Shown here: piece by piece, positions 13,901 through 25,336 of the stretch | How positions within the stretch are numbered: position 1 is the first letter of the stretch | Layout: every line of letters begins with the position of its first letter | Origin: Hyposmocoma kahamanoa | Lineage: Eukaryota; Arthropoda; Insecta; Lepidoptera; Cosmopterigidae | DNA length: 64,000 bases | Reading direction: 5' to 3' | NCBI RefSeq assembly: GCF_003589595.1 | Contig: NW_020656077.1 | Location: 6,322,748-6,386,747, forward strand | Program-made: the position numbers and the translations under genes | The notes under the pieces: generated by a model | The model's database searches: none | What the model was told of the DNA's origin: nothing | Seen by the model: the letters and a program-made list of their open reading frames with translations, nothing else

Positions 13901-16900
13901 CATAATATTACCGCAAATAATTGGTACAATACTATAATGAACAGAGGACACATACACTTTAATGGAAAATAGTTAGGTTTAGGCACAACAATGATCTTGG
14001 AAGAATCCGATACCCGTAAAAACTCTACAGGTTCTAAAACATTTCAGTGTGAATATCTCGAATTTTTATATACTTATATAGTTGTCTTGTTTTATTAAAA
14101 CGAAACGTAGGAACTACTTTTGTTCCTTTTTTCATAAGGTCATCTAAATCATTCTTCAATCCTCTTGAAGCAAAATTTCATCATAAAATTTTGCTGAAAC
14201 TTTCTGTAAAACCATAAAACTTGCTGGTTAAGTGGGAATTCGGTTACAAAATGCTTACTGGTGCGGTTTTTATGTAGAGCTTCCCAAATCTTCCGACAAA
14301 ACGAAGTTTCGACTGCATTTACCTATTAACAAATGGACGTCGGGTTCGCGTTGAAATCAGATATTGAGCGTCAATCGCGCAACAGTCTACGTTTGTTCGA
14401 CTGACAGCACGGTTGTCAATCATGGAGTGCTATATGATAATAACTACTGCGGTGTAGTGTAAAAAACAGGATTTTGTATCATATTTTCACTAAACAAATA
14501 TATTGTGTTATAGTTATCATTTAAAATTTTCATTTATATATTTTTTTATATTTCATTAAATGTCACTACGTTGGTATAGGTTAACTTCGGACAATTTTTT
14601 CGTGGTTTTTGTATTAGACCCGTCATCCATTTGTTGGTAGGTCAATGTTCGACTGTCTTAAATCATGCAAAAAGGGATATCAATTGCTTAGTGTCTTCTC
14701 TCGTCACAGCGGACATTATTGCCTGTTTATTTTTTGTCTCATTAAGTGTATAAAAAGAGTTTAGTCCAAGGTAAAGTTAATTCTTAATCAAAAGCCGTAA
14801 CTGGCTATTCAGTGTCTGGGGGTCTACTATCCGTTCTTAGTCCGACATCCGACCGAAACAATTACTGTCAGATAAGTAATTAAAAGACAATGTCATGTGT
14901 GAAGCTTCGTTCGCATCATGCGTATTGTTTCGGACGGAGGACGAGAGTACAAGGCCTTAAAGGATCTACTGTTACTCTTAAAGTTATGCAGACCATTCCG
15001 TTTTGTCTCCGGTTGATACACGCTGAATATAACTAAGTACGTGTGGAATCGGTATTGAGTACAATGTCCCATGTTTATTTTATTTCTTTTTAGCGATCTA
15101 TATGTTCTTGTACCGCGGCTCTCCAAATGGAACGATCATTCGGATTAAAAGAGATGTCTTTGCATCCATAATAATAACAAAATAGGCGAGTATTTTAAAA
15201 AAATATACAGGATTATTTGTAAAATGCTAACAACCTCGCTGTAGGGCGCACATAGAAGCGCGAGATATTGCTATTATCTACAGGAGTATGGTAGTAGCTC
15301 TCGCGCAAGTCGCGCCCCATCGTGCTATCCCTACAGGACGATATTACTAAGACCATAAACAACAACTTTTGTTCCATAACTTTTAAAAATTCTTCGGATT
15401 TTACTTTCATAGACAACAAAAAATACTTTGATTTAAACTTTCTCGATTTTCACACGTTGTTTGATTTTTAATTCGGGACTTAATCATGTGTAAAACATAT
15501 TTTAATCAGCTCAACGTTTCGAACGTATTGCAATGGTCCCTTCGAGACCTTGTTAAAAGTCCCTTCGCGAACTTCGAGACCTTGGACGTAGACAATTAAA
15601 ATATGTTTTATACATGATTAAGTCCTGAACTAAAAATCAAATAAAAATAACAATCGTCGATCGCACTAAACGGTGATAAGTCTGTGCTAAACACGGGAGT
15701 CGTCGGAGAGGACACTTGCACTTTTTAAACTTACTACTTTACCACCAAATATCTAGAACGATCTAAAGTGTCAGATAGTACAAAAAAAAACTAAGAGCTT
15801 TATCATGGTTTGTCATAAGTCATGGTACAAAAGTTGTTGTTTATAATGTTAGTTATCTTGTCCTGTAAGGCCGTTAGTATTTTAACCTTTTGACCGCCGT
15901 GGACGCTTTAAAGAATCTTATATTAATTTGGCTGATACGTCAATGGCACCTTATAGCGTCAATGAAATGAAATTAATAAATAAATATTAAGACATTCCTT
16001 GGATTATTTATATATCCTAGTTAAGTATGGATTCATAGTTTCATTTTATGCTCAGTTATGTTCTTCTTTGGCTTAGGAAATTTGTTTTAATATAAGGTGG
16101 AAATTCATAACATGTCAAATCACAATAACACGAAACTAGTTTTTGTCAGTGGCTGTCAAAAGGTTAAAAATAACCCCGTATATGAATATCATGGTAGCAA
16201 AAACTGAATGATGTTTAATAAAATAAATATAGCAAAAAGACAAAGTTCGCGCATAAAACTGTCACTGAACCGCTATGCTTGATTCACCCGTCGCAATGAG
16301 ACCTTACTAACACACGGCACGGTCGTAGACGAAAGCGGGGCGGTTGCAGAGTGGCGCTCCGGAGCAGGCCGCGGCGATGGCCTACCTCGAACTGGTGCTA
16401 CGCTGCGCCACCTCCAGCGGTCTCCTCAAAGCTGTGCTCCACTTCCTCATGCAGTACGAGTACGACGGAGTGCGTGTCATCGACGTTCTACTCGCGAGAC
16501 TTGACGGCGATTCACAGGTGAGATACAATTACAACTTTTTTATAAAAAAAAAAACGACGTCAAAAGTTCGTGGCATTGTATCTATTTGCCAAAGTTCTTT
16601 TTTTTTAAGGAAATCGGTTATCGGAAATTATGTGAAACCAAATTCATCCCCTAATTAGCCACCCTTAGAGGTGGAATATTATTTATTTTCTCCAAATTTA
16701 AATGTTACCAGTACTGAAACTTTCCTATAAAAAAAAGAATAATAAAAAAATACAGTCGAATTGAAAAACCGAGAAATATAATAACGCACACACTCCATAG
16801 CCCCGCACTAGGGAAACCCTGTGTCGCGGGTGCCATGGACACACACATAGACGACCACAAATTACACCCAAACTCACGAGAGAAATAAATGTAGGCCATA

Positions 16901-19900
16901 CTAATATTTCTCCCGACCCGGGAATCGAACCTGGGACCTCCGCGTGGCAGTCCGGCATGGTAATCGTTCGACCACAGAGGCAGTATGTAAGTTAATATGT
17001 TTAAACAATGAATACGGTTTCGTTATTTTGAGATCACCAATCTGCTTAGTGAAAATAATCAATTCAGCATCACAAATTTAATTGGTGAAAAAAAAAGACA
17101 TTATTTAGGTTGAATTAGTTAACAATTTCGGCTCTCCGCTTTGGAGAATAATGAACGATGATGTATATTTAAGAGTTAAGTTCGTCAAATTCAGTATTGA
17201 GTTTTAATCCTGAAATAAATTCATTCACGTTTAATAATTATACTACTTCTTTCATATACTTTCTGTGTTTTCAGCTATCTCTCGTGTCTCTGGCATTAAT
17301 GGACACGCTAATCAACCTGAACTGTGAAGACGTTATGATAGAGCTTGTATACAAGTACCTACTGAGCGGGCACCATCTTATGGTGAACCATCGTAACCAA
17401 GTCGCCGAGCCCGAACCCTACAGAGAAGCTGCTGTTGCGTTCCTTGGTCTCTCGCCACGATGTTGCTCGCGACCTCTAGACAAAACCATAGAATGGGTAG
17501 AAGAACTCGCCCTCAGCGGCAGAAGAATACTTGATTTAAAAAGAGACGACGATAACAGGAGATTGAACGGTGTTTACGGCGACATCGCTATGAACAATCT
17601 AGTCCAGGAGGTTAAATTCAATTATGGGGTAATTAAATTACTTATACGGACATATACGAACTCACTGTTTAACTTGCTTATATACTATCTCTTTCTGTCT
17701 GCCTTTTTTGAAGACGGAGTAAAATGACCTTTGCAAGATTCTCAGTTTTCGTACAATTTTAAATAGTTATGCAGTTATTGTCGAAGTAACCTATCACAAA
17801 CTGGAATTTATTTTTTCCGAAATGACGTTTGTTCAAATTTTCACTACCCCGAAAACCGAATTATAGCGAAACCGTTGCTCTTTCAGGATATGTTGGATGT
17901 TTATCGCAAAGACACGATTAGGTTCGGATAGGTTAGGTTAAGTTAAGAAAATGACATTTCGGACTTCTGATAGGTAACCTGTTGTCTACAGTTTCATTGA
18001 TAGATTTTGTGAATGTTACGACATTCTAATGATTACTATTTGTGTTATTGCCTTGCTTATTCTTATTTTGACAGTTTTTTTACTAGTATCAAAATCAACT
18101 TTTTTCATATACATAGTAAGGACCCGCGAATTTGATCTATATTTAATTAAAGTGCAAAACTTTAAAATATGTCTCCTCTTTGTATTTTTCATAGACATAG
18201 TTCTAAACGCAGTGTATGTATGAACTTGCAAAAATTTACAATTCAAATGAACCTGTGTTCAGCAGTTGCACTAATAATTGGCCGATGATGATTTAAATGA
18301 CACAAGTTTAGCTCCAACATTCAATCGATAGTCGAATATTTATCGACTGCAATCACTAGCTATTCCAAGCGGGCAACACTTGCGGTAACGAACAAATGTC
18401 ATTTTACTCCATGTTCAAAAAAGACAGACTATAGACCCTTTAAACAGCACAACAACAACCTGCAGAACTCTTGGACGCCCTCCACAATGAGTGTGGAATA
18501 AATTCCTCATTCTCATTTCAGAATCCGAACGACACGCTATTCGGCAACTACCACGCGTATCTCTGTGACGCAAGGTTCGAAATTGTCTCACGAACGCTCG
18601 CGTGTGCTAACTGGAGCTCTAAATACGACAGCGTTACCACACCCAAAAAGGAGACCAACAACAACACAAAGGAAACGAAAGAGACAGACGCGCATAACGC
18701 TGGGAAAGAGCAAGACAGCCTTATATCTGTTTGCACCAGCGGCTACGATACTCTGAAGACTAGTGACACTTCAGAAAAAGAACCGTCAAGCTTAACGTCG
18801 TTGAACGAAAATGGAGAAACCGAAAAAGGGACGAACGACCATCAGAACAGTGACAGCAAACACGATAGTTTGACGTCTGTAGGAGAAAGTAGTGGCTATG
18901 ATAGTTTTAGGTACAAAACGGAGGAAGGAGAAGATTCTGAGGCGTTCGCGGAGGAGGCTTTTAAGAGAAGTATCGGGAAACCAGAGCGTGCAAGAGAGTA
19001 TGACGAAGTGCCTTTGGTCAGGAGCTGGAGAGCGAGCGCTGAATCAATAATCGGTAAAGTATTAACTAGAAACAAAATCAGCAATTAAATAAAACAAAAA
19101 CAAAGAGACGTCTAGTTTTGATTCATTTGTTTCAAAATATCGCACACCGACTTCAATGAAACAACTCAAAAATGGCAAACGTGACAAATAACAATGCCAC
19201 GGGAATGTTTCGAATAAATATTTGAACGACACATTGTCAAAAGAGTGCTTACTGATATAATGACCGTGAGCGCCCAGTTACACGAGAAGTTTTCGCGCGG
19301 CGACTGCCCAGTTACCACGCCTTCATGTACGTTAATGGCGAATCTGAATTATATTTATTATGCAACAACATTACAATTCCTCTCAATAAAATTACCGCAC
19401 GGCCGCCGCGTAGACAAAGTTCAAGGCAGGCCAGCCCGCGTGCCCGGAACGATCATTTAAATTAAAACGTAAAAGCTAAACAAATAGAGCGTATTTTGCC
19501 ATGACAGTTAGACGCACGCGGTCGCTGCGCGGAGGCAACGCGGATTCGCGTCCAATAAATGCGCCCTTATTATAATTTTGCGTCATTTTTATTTTCTCAA
19601 AAGCAGGCAAAAAATTATGGATTTTGACAATGTGACACCGTTTAAGCCGGTCTGCTATATTTGTGTACTATTTATACATAGCACTGTTAACTCAATAAGT
19701 GTATTTTCTTTCAGAGTCTGAAAAATTAATCACTCTCTTTCCGTGGAAATAAAAAAAATTATATGTGGCCTAAAGTTTATTACAGATACCTAAACAATTT
19801 CCTACTATATTTAAAAATAAACGGGAAAAAATAATTTCTTTTTTTGTGTAGGAGGACTGTTGTCCAGAATTAGCTCACATGAAGTATGTATCTTCTTGAG

Positions 19901-22900
19901 TTGAGTAGATATATTTTAATTATTTCTTACAATATTTGAACGACGTTTTCGTTGGCGTGTAGAGAATCAAATTTTACGTTCAGTAATAGTTATAATCTTG
20001 AATTTCGTGTATTTTGAGTTGCAGTATATTATAATGACCAAAAATTAGTCACATAAACATATTGAATGTACATTACATTAAGAGCCTATGCACACTGTGT
20101 AATAGTATACACGCCGATGACGCGCGTTTACGGCGGCACGGTAAACGCGATGTAATCGCGCATTTTGTTAAGAGATAGTTTCAATTTTAGTTTTGTTTGT
20201 TAATTTCAGTTAGTATCTTTTGAAATGAAGCAAGTATATGAAATTTGAAGTGTAAACTCCAATGTAGTATGTAAGTTTTTTGCTTGCTACGCGATGTTTG
20301 CGCGCGTTTGAATCGATTCACTACAGCACGTCTGCGGCGCGTATACTTGAAAGTGTTGATGTGTCCGATTTATTTGAAAAAAGTAACATTTACAATTGAT
20401 CAATTATATCTCTCTCTCTCGAGGATCAAATAATATTGTCCCAAAGTCATTATTAAAAGTCATGGAACGTAAGTTGTTTATGGTGTCAGTAACACGGTTT
20501 TGCGAGGTTGTTAGTATTTGACGAATAATCCTGTATAAGTCTATGATATTCCAATCAGGCCCACTGCTCAGTAGTCTTCTGAAGAAAGCAGCGGGGTTGC
20601 TCGAGGCGGAGGTGAGTGTGAATGGACGTGTGACTTGCGCTCTCAGCCGCCTCGCCGCGCTGCCTACGCCGCTACTAGCTTCGATGCTGCTCTGCCCCGG
20701 TTTCGTGCTGCAACCAAACGTGCCTTCCCTATTCCAGGTAACTATCGAACCCTCTACTGAGTATGGGCCCTCACGTAATGATCCGAAAAGATTGTGGTAC
20801 ATAAGCCCTGCTTGTAATATCCGACCTCGGTGGCACTCAACGGTTTGCACTGGGCGCTTGATGCGGAGGTCCCGGGTTCGATTCCCGGTAGGACAAATTT
20901 GGGAAGTGAATTCCGTTATTCTGGTCCTGATAGTACATGGAAATTCCTCGTTTAGGGCTATCTTTCGTATTGCTGTTGTTATTGTTACATAACGTTTTTA
21001 ACCCATTCACGGACAGTGTTATAGTTCCGCACACAAAAATATCACTACTTTTTTTGTGCTGTAGTGCTTATGGTGATTCAATATTAAACTTCCAATATAA
21101 ATCACTGAATTTTATCAGTACGTTCTTGTTGATATTTCTCTGTTGAAAAGCAGTAGGCGGCAATTACACAGAAAGCACTTGGAAATCGCCGTATAAAGGT
21201 GGTTTTCCATCGGCGAGGCGAGACGAGAATTGAAATCTCGCCGGCATATTTTCACCAAAAATTACCATTAATAGCTCGCGACAGCTTGCGCTGTGGTTAT
21301 TATTGACGATTCGGTGCTGTTCAGTTCGTCCAACGATAAACACGCGGCTGAAGTAACATGTCACGTAAACGATTATTATTGAATATGTTAACTGAAGAAG
21401 AATCAGTTGAAACCATCTTTTTTAAAAATCTAAAATCGTACGGACCCCGCAATCTCGCGATTGGTATTAATAGAAATCGTGTTTACGTTGCAAAGTATAA
21501 TAATCTATGCAGGCAGCAGTACGTTTCAATATTCTTCAACATCTTCTGTTATTCCACGTTTTAAGCAAATAAACTAACTCTCTCTAGCAAAAAGTCTCTA
21601 GCAAATGCAGTGTAATGAATAATAACCTTTGCACATTGTCATGAAAATTAATGAATTTATGAACAAAAAAATTCTTTCCTGCTCATTTCTCACAAATAAA
21701 CATTGATTTGGTGTTATTTTTATTTTTATTTAATGTATTTACTTAAACAAAAGCTATTTTATATTCATTTAAAAGCGAGGTTTATTAAAACAATTTGTGA
21801 AATACGTAAATTAGTACACGTTGTTACAAAGTTATATTTTTGAGATTTTCATCCTGGATTATTTTTAGTATAGAATTCATTCGACTCATCATATTTATAT
21901 AGATGTAAAACCAGGTTAGCTCTCACCACGCTATTATACTGTTACAGATTTTAAGCAAATTGAAAGAAGAAGTGGACGAGGTGACGAGCGGGTTGAACAA
22001 CGCGGGGGAACTGGTGGACATGGCGCGCGTGTTCCTCATACAACGCGAAATATTGCTTGTCAAATCCCGAGGACCCCCCAATGATGATGGTTCGCATGTT
22101 CAATTACAAATTACGTTTCGACACCAGCAATTAACACTACGCCAACTTTCCACCAAAGCCTATAAATATTAGATAACATTACATACGTTGCTCTGATCCC
22201 AAAGTAACTGAAGCACTTGTATTATGGAAATCTATAGTAGCAGTAAAGCTCCTTGTGAAAGAGTTCTAAGGAAGTACTGCCACCTTTCCTATTTCTGCCA
22301 CCAAGCAGTAGTGTGAGCATTACTGCGTTCCAGTTTTGAAGGGTACAAGTGCTGGTGAAATTACAGGGACATGGGACTTGTCAACTTATGTTTTAGGGTG
22401 ACTAGCGCAGCGGCAGATCCTTTCCGATCTCTGCGGTTTAAATCTCGCGTGTGGCACTGCACCTGTTAAGGACAGGCGTGTAGCTCAGGCGTACGATTGT
22501 TCGCCCCGTCACTTGATATTATTATATTGAAAAAAAATGGCCTGAAACAATATAGAAAAATTTGTTTTCTACATTGACCCGGCCAGGGATCAAACCCGGG
22601 ATCTCAGAGATGGCGACACCATGAAACGATGTGAAAGCCACTCGGCCAAGGATATCGTCGAATATAAAAGGGAAATTTTATTTTCAAACATGATCACAAT
22701 ATAAATTGAGCCTTAGGCTACAACGTTACACATGTGTGGTGCAAACACAGGCGCGGGTAGAGATCAAGGCGAGTCTGCAGTGGCGCGACCCGAAGAATCT
22801 CCATTCCGACGTGTCGAGGCAAAACGCCGCAGCATCTCCTCGAGCATATCCAACATGTTCAGCCGACGACTCTCCTCTTGTAAGTACCGACTCACACCCA

Positions 22901-24601
22901 CCCGTTAACCCGTTAACAACCTATTATACATTCGTTGTGAATAAACAATGAACATCGAGTTAACTCGAAAACTACGAATACTTTGATGTCAGACATTGAC
23001 TAATAAAGTTTCATATTTCATTGTCAGCATCAATCAATAAATTAAAATTATTTTCTCGCTGCAGACTCGGCCACGAATTATCGGAGAGGGATAGCGATAT
23101 TGCGCTCTCTCCCACTTACCAATAGGGTACGAGCAGGGCCCGCTCATACTCGTAATCTTTTGTGATACATTTTATCAATATATATGACGTTTAATTTTGT
23201 TGTAAACGTTAATTGTGCAACGAATTGACTAAAGACTTACTATAACATAACTTAAAGTAATTAATGAAAAAGAAAAAAATCTTAATAGTTTATTTATTTA
23301 ATCTAACCTATTTAGTGTATTGTTTTTAAATGAGAAACTGATATATTTAACGCCTTTACAAATATAAGTAAAAATGTTTCTGTTACCTCTGCGTCGTTGT
23401 TATTTCCACGACAACTAGTAAGTAACATTGTTTTTAAAAAATACCGCCCCACCTACAGCAAATGGACTGTTTTATTAAGACCTTCAGTAAACTCATAATT
23501 ATTTTCTCAGTTCAGAGTGATAAGACTCTGGTGTACATAATAAATATGTTATAATTATAACTGACTAATAACATTAAATGTGGAATCCGTTGTGAGAGAC
23601 TGGCAGCGAGAAAATAATCTTACTTACTATTGTAATACGATATCTTAAAACTAAAAACTTTCGAAATTCGTGGTACAAGTTTCCCCGTTGTTAAAATATG
23701 ATGATTCATATGTACAAATCCTCTGGTGTTAGGTTATACTGACTGTTGTCGATAGTGACAGCGTAAAATATTTGACAATATTACGTAGCAAATTTTGTAT
23801 GTGAGAGGTGAGACACAAAGAACCTTAGGCCAAATAGTAATTTTTACTACAGAGCATTTTAATGAGAACGAGGCTCTTAACTAGGTAAAATCAATCTTAA
23901 AGTCAAATAAAAAGCAAAAGACAATAGGACTTGATGTCTTTTACCATTGCATGATTTTTAGCATTTTACAGCACCACTTACCTTCACAATAGTACAGCGC
24001 AATAGCATAAAGGGAAGTACCATTTGGTATAGATTTTTTTTTAGCGACAACTGTAAGAGCTATAGGCGTATATACTGTACTGAATCGATTCAAACGTGCG
24101 CAAAAATCACGTTTGCAAGCAAGAAGTTTATATGCTCTACTGGAGTTTACACTTAAAATTTCATGTAGTTGCTTCATTTAAAAAAACTAACTGAAATTAA
24201 CAAACAAAACTAAAATTAAAACTATCTTTTATCAAAATGCGCGTCGTCGGCGCGTATAAAATACGCCGTGTGCAAAGGCTTTAAATGTAGACTCGTAGAG
24301 GTACTGTACTTCTGTAGTCTTTATCTACCAATTTACCTGACTACCAAACTTTACAGCATCGCCGTCGCCGCACAATTCTCTGAATGTACAAAGCACAAGT
24401 CAACACCCGAGCCCACAAAGGCGTCTAATATTCACACAAGAAGCCTATTGGAATCAGTCCATCACTCTACGTTCCATATTGAACGCCGTAATTCTCGACG
24501 AATGGATTAAGGAGTTGGCTGCTTTATGCGAAGAGCACGCTCTTCGTCTCTCTGCTGATAACTACGAAGACGATACATATATACGAATGGTAGCCTTATG
24601 A
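1871..24601 (+). CDS. FHIP: FHIP-type Hook/dynein adaptor, C-terminal eleven exons (5' end outside window)
   Basis: The protein belongs to the FHIP (FAM160A/RAI16-like) family. These proteins join FTS and Hook in the FHF complex, which links early endosomes to dynein. Exons read: 1871-1976, 3036-3196, 3691-3827, 5691-5777, 16350-16517, 17275-17610 (or 17628), 18522-19053, 20559-20737, 21948-22089, 22751-22879, 24357-24601. All junctions after the second agree in phase. Family landmarks seen are LLNQLC-like [45 protein letters not shown] [53 protein letters not shown], then [24 protein letters not shown] and a C-terminal [14 protein letters not shown]. The long exon 18522-19053 holds a polar, low-complexity linker. 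Upstream N-terminal exons are missing from the window. The 22089/22751 junction is chosen by phase and is less sure. Family assignment is strong; FHIP1-like rather than FHIP2-like is an inference. Confidence 0.88.
2500..2605 (-). repeat. tRNA-derived SINE, family A, fragment
   Basis: The complement gives GAGTAGGTCTCAGGTTCGAT with the AATTTGGAAAATAAAC body, matching 9915-10080. Confidence 0.5.
2607..2690. repeat. Short hairpin next to a SINE fragment
   Basis: AAATAAAACCTTCG..CTTCTCGTTA pairs with TAATGAGAAG..CGAAGGTTTTATTT, leaving a small loop. No function evident. Confidence 0.65.
3437..3565. repeat. Head-to-head SINE palindrome
   Basis: GATCGAACACTTAGAAAAA..TCGATCC..GGATTCGAAC is followed after about 30 bases by its reverse complement. 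Both arms match the tRNA-like part of the SINE at 59780-59990. It lies in the FHIP intron after 3196. Confidence 0.75.
4192..4470. repeat. (CA)n-rich microsatellite
   Basis: About 280 bases of AC dinucleotides with CACG, CAGACA and CATACA variants. The long open frames on both strands here, made of Thr/His or Cys/Val, are artefacts of the repeat. Confidence 0.97.
4541..5519. mobile_element. PIF/Harbinger-like MITE carrying nested repeats
   Basis: The outer inverted repeats (4541-4625 and 5425-5519) share an AAATTRGACGCT, TGGAAGCG and ACTACTAATTTTCATAC pattern. TAA flanks the right end and TAAA the left, which suggests a 3-bp target. A SINE-like copy (about 4672-4795) and a 590-bp repeat (4812-5399) are nested inside. 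Confidence 0.55.
4812..5399. repeat. 590-bp inverted-terminal repeat element, copy A
   Basis: The left end (GTTCCAATTCATTTTGAAC) and right end (TAGAATGGATTGGAAC) are inverted copies. The internal sequence matches the repeat at 12892-13680. No coding potential. The target duplication was not resolved. Confidence 0.65.
6620..6900 (+). repeat. GTAGCAGTAG interspersed repeat
   Basis: The sequence GTAGCAGTAGTGCTCCTTGTG, CTGCCGCCAAGCAATAA, GGGTGCTGGTGAAA.TACAGG, GGACAGGCGTGTCGCTTACC recurs at 1109-1590 (composite, both orientations), 22235-22525 (plus), 42330-42590 (minus) and 44180-44450 (minus). Short noncoding TE of unknown class. Confidence 0.7.
8117..8344 (+). mobile_element. CATTGAC MITE, copy 1
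   Basis: The element is 228 bp, with terminal inverted repeats starting CATTGACTTACAA and ending TTGTAAGTCAATG. It is flanked by perfect 8-bp duplications ATTGTTTC at 8109-8116 and 8345-8352. It is the short subfamily, in the large FHIP intron. It has no coding capacity; the 106-codon minus-strand frame across it is chance. Confidence 0.9.
8415..8720 (+). repeat. Dispersed 300-bp repeat, copy A
   Basis: TTACCGATGAAATGTGATTC, GGCGCTGTACTGTTTCAGC and GCCCTTATTTCGTCTCTATT recur in inverse order at 62462-62785. Confidence 0.65.
9915..10080 (+). repeat. tRNA-derived SINE, family A
   Basis: AATGGTTTGCACTATGGATA, GAGGAGGTCCC and a decayed B box (GTTGGATTCCCGG), then AATTTGGGAAATTAAC as in the other copies. 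Confidence 0.6.
10244..10471 (+). mobile_element. CATTGAC MITE, copy 2
   Basis: The element is 228 bp and nearly identical to copy 1. The 8-bp duplications are GGTATAGA at 10236-10243 and 10472-10479, both perfect. Confidence 0.9.
12892..13680. repeat. 590-bp element, copy B, split by a MITE
   Basis: The same sequence as 4812-5399, interrupted at 12994-13221 by a CATTGAC MITE. It therefore inserted before that MITE. Confidence 0.7.
12994..13221 (-). mobile_element. CATTGAC MITE, copy 3, nested in another repeat
   Basis: The element is 228 bp, in the opposite orientation to copy 1. The duplications are CGTATAAC and CGTATAAT (7 of 8). It interrupts the repeat at 12892-13680 in the middle of a stretch that is continuous in the sister copy at 4812-5399. 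Confidence 0.9.
14316..14647 (+). mobile_element. CATTGAC MITE, diverged longer copy
   Basis: The element is 332 bp. Ends read CATTTACCTATTAAC and GGTAGGTCAATG, with the ATGGACG and CGGGT parts of the repeat kept. Perfect 8-bp duplications TTCGACTG lie at 14308-14315 and 14648-14655. The internal part differs from the other copies. Confidence 0.8.
15460..15641. repeat. Foldback element
   Basis: The arms of about 48 bases, starting TTTGATTTTTAATTCGGGAC and ending in its near complement, enclose about 85 bases that contain repeated CTTCGAGACCTTG. Confidence 0.75.
16780..16985 (-). repeat. tRNA-derived SINE, family C
   Basis: The minus strand has a GGTTCGATTCCCGGG B box and a body found again, in plus orientation, at about 4672-4795. 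It lies between FHIP exons 16350-16517 and 17275. Confidence 0.65.
20085..20365 (+). repeat. Dispersed repeat with CGCGCGT-rich ends, copy A
   Basis: AAATTTGAAGTGTAAACTCC, GTTTGAATCGATTCA and the GCGCGTATAC ends match, in reverse, about 24045-24285. It lies in FHIP intron 19054-20558. Confidence 0.6.
20822..20950 (+). repeat. tRNA-derived SINE, family A
   Basis: GGCGCTTGATGCGGAGGTCC is followed by a GGTTCGATTCCCGG B box and an AATTTGGGAA body. Relatives are at 9915-10080 (plus) and 2500-2605 (minus). It lies just after FHIP exon 20737. Confidence 0.65.
22235..22525 (+). repeat. GTAGCAGTAG repeat
   Basis: As 6620-6900, in the FHIP intron between 22089 and 22751. Confidence 0.65.
22545..22655 (-). 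repeat. tRNA-Ser-like SINE head
   Basis: The minus strand reads CCTTGGCCGAGTGGC (A box) and GGGTTTGATCCCTGG (B box). The stems do not close as a real tRNA, and poly(A)-like sequence borders it. Confidence 0.5.
24045..24285 (-). repeat. Dispersed repeat, copy B
   Basis: The reverse complement of 20085-20365, ending about 70 bases before the last FHIP exon. Confidence 0.6.
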
Positions 24602-24819
24602 CTGAGGGCTAAATGCCACCGCGGGCGCACACACTTTACGACTCACGTCTCCGAACGGTCTCTAGACACTTTCGTCTAAATATTAATCTATTCTTATGAC
24701 CGTTGCCTTCAACTTGTACATAGTTTTACAAATAAGCTAAGGAGAATACTATTAATAACAAAAGAACCACGAGTGGAAATAATGTAATGTAATTTCTATT
24801 TGCGTAAATATCTAAAGGC

Positions 24820-25336
24820 AGCTTCCTACGGGCCGTGTAAAGTTTCTTGAAAACGCATCGTGAAAAGAGGACCGCCCGAGTGCGCCCGCGCTCGCCCGTG
24901 GCGGCCTGTATCGGATCCGCCGCTGGTCGGTAGGTTACCTATCAGTAGTCCGAAATGACATTTTCCAGAAATAACGCTTGTTCGAATTTTCATAACCTCG
25001 AAAGTTATTTTGAGAGGAAAATGTTTTTTTCTTTTTAACCTAACCTTACCGAACCTAATCGTGCCTTTGCGATAAACATTCAACATATCCTGAAAGAACA
25101 ACTGTTTCGTTATAATTCGGTTTTCGGTGTAATGAAAATTCGAACAAACGTTAATTTGGACAAAAAAATTTCGACTTTGTGATGGGTTACCGGTAACTTC
25201 AAAGGCGCGACCCGAGAAGCAAATCCGAATACGCGCCGCGACTCGCGTCGGCCCGAGTCCGCCCGGACTCGCCCCTTTTGCGAACTCGCCCATACCAATC
25301 GACGCGTTTGACGTCACGGGCCGTGGGAACGCTTCA
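24820..25336. mobile_element. GC-rich element with ACGGGCCGTG ends
   Basis: The ends AGCTTCCTACGGGCCGTG and CACGGGCCGTGGGAACGCT are inverted. Both flanks hold GC-rich CGCCCG-type sequence. The middle (CCTAATCGTGCCTTTGCG) recurs inverted at about 17815-17990. The 238-codon frame across it is spurious. It starts about 220 bases after the FHIP stop. Confidence 0.6.

Larger units (their letters stand above)
5778..16349. other. 10.6-kb FHIP intron filled with small TEs
   Basis: It holds four CATTGAC MITEs, the split 590-bp repeat, a family A SINE, one GTAGCAGTAG repeat, the foldback at 15460-15641 and the 300-bp repeat at 8415. No coding exon is seen; the short frames at 7049, 10688, 11074, 11995, 12311, 14893 and 15213 have no domain. 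Confidence 0.7.

Noticed and set aside
21358..21564. 68-codon frame [16 protein letters not shown] as a small gene
   Set aside because: It may be the start of an old DNA-transposon protein, but the frame ends early and nothing else of one is visible.
22562..22650. tRNA-Ser gene on the minus strand
   Set aside because: Same reason: box motifs without a closed clover leaf.
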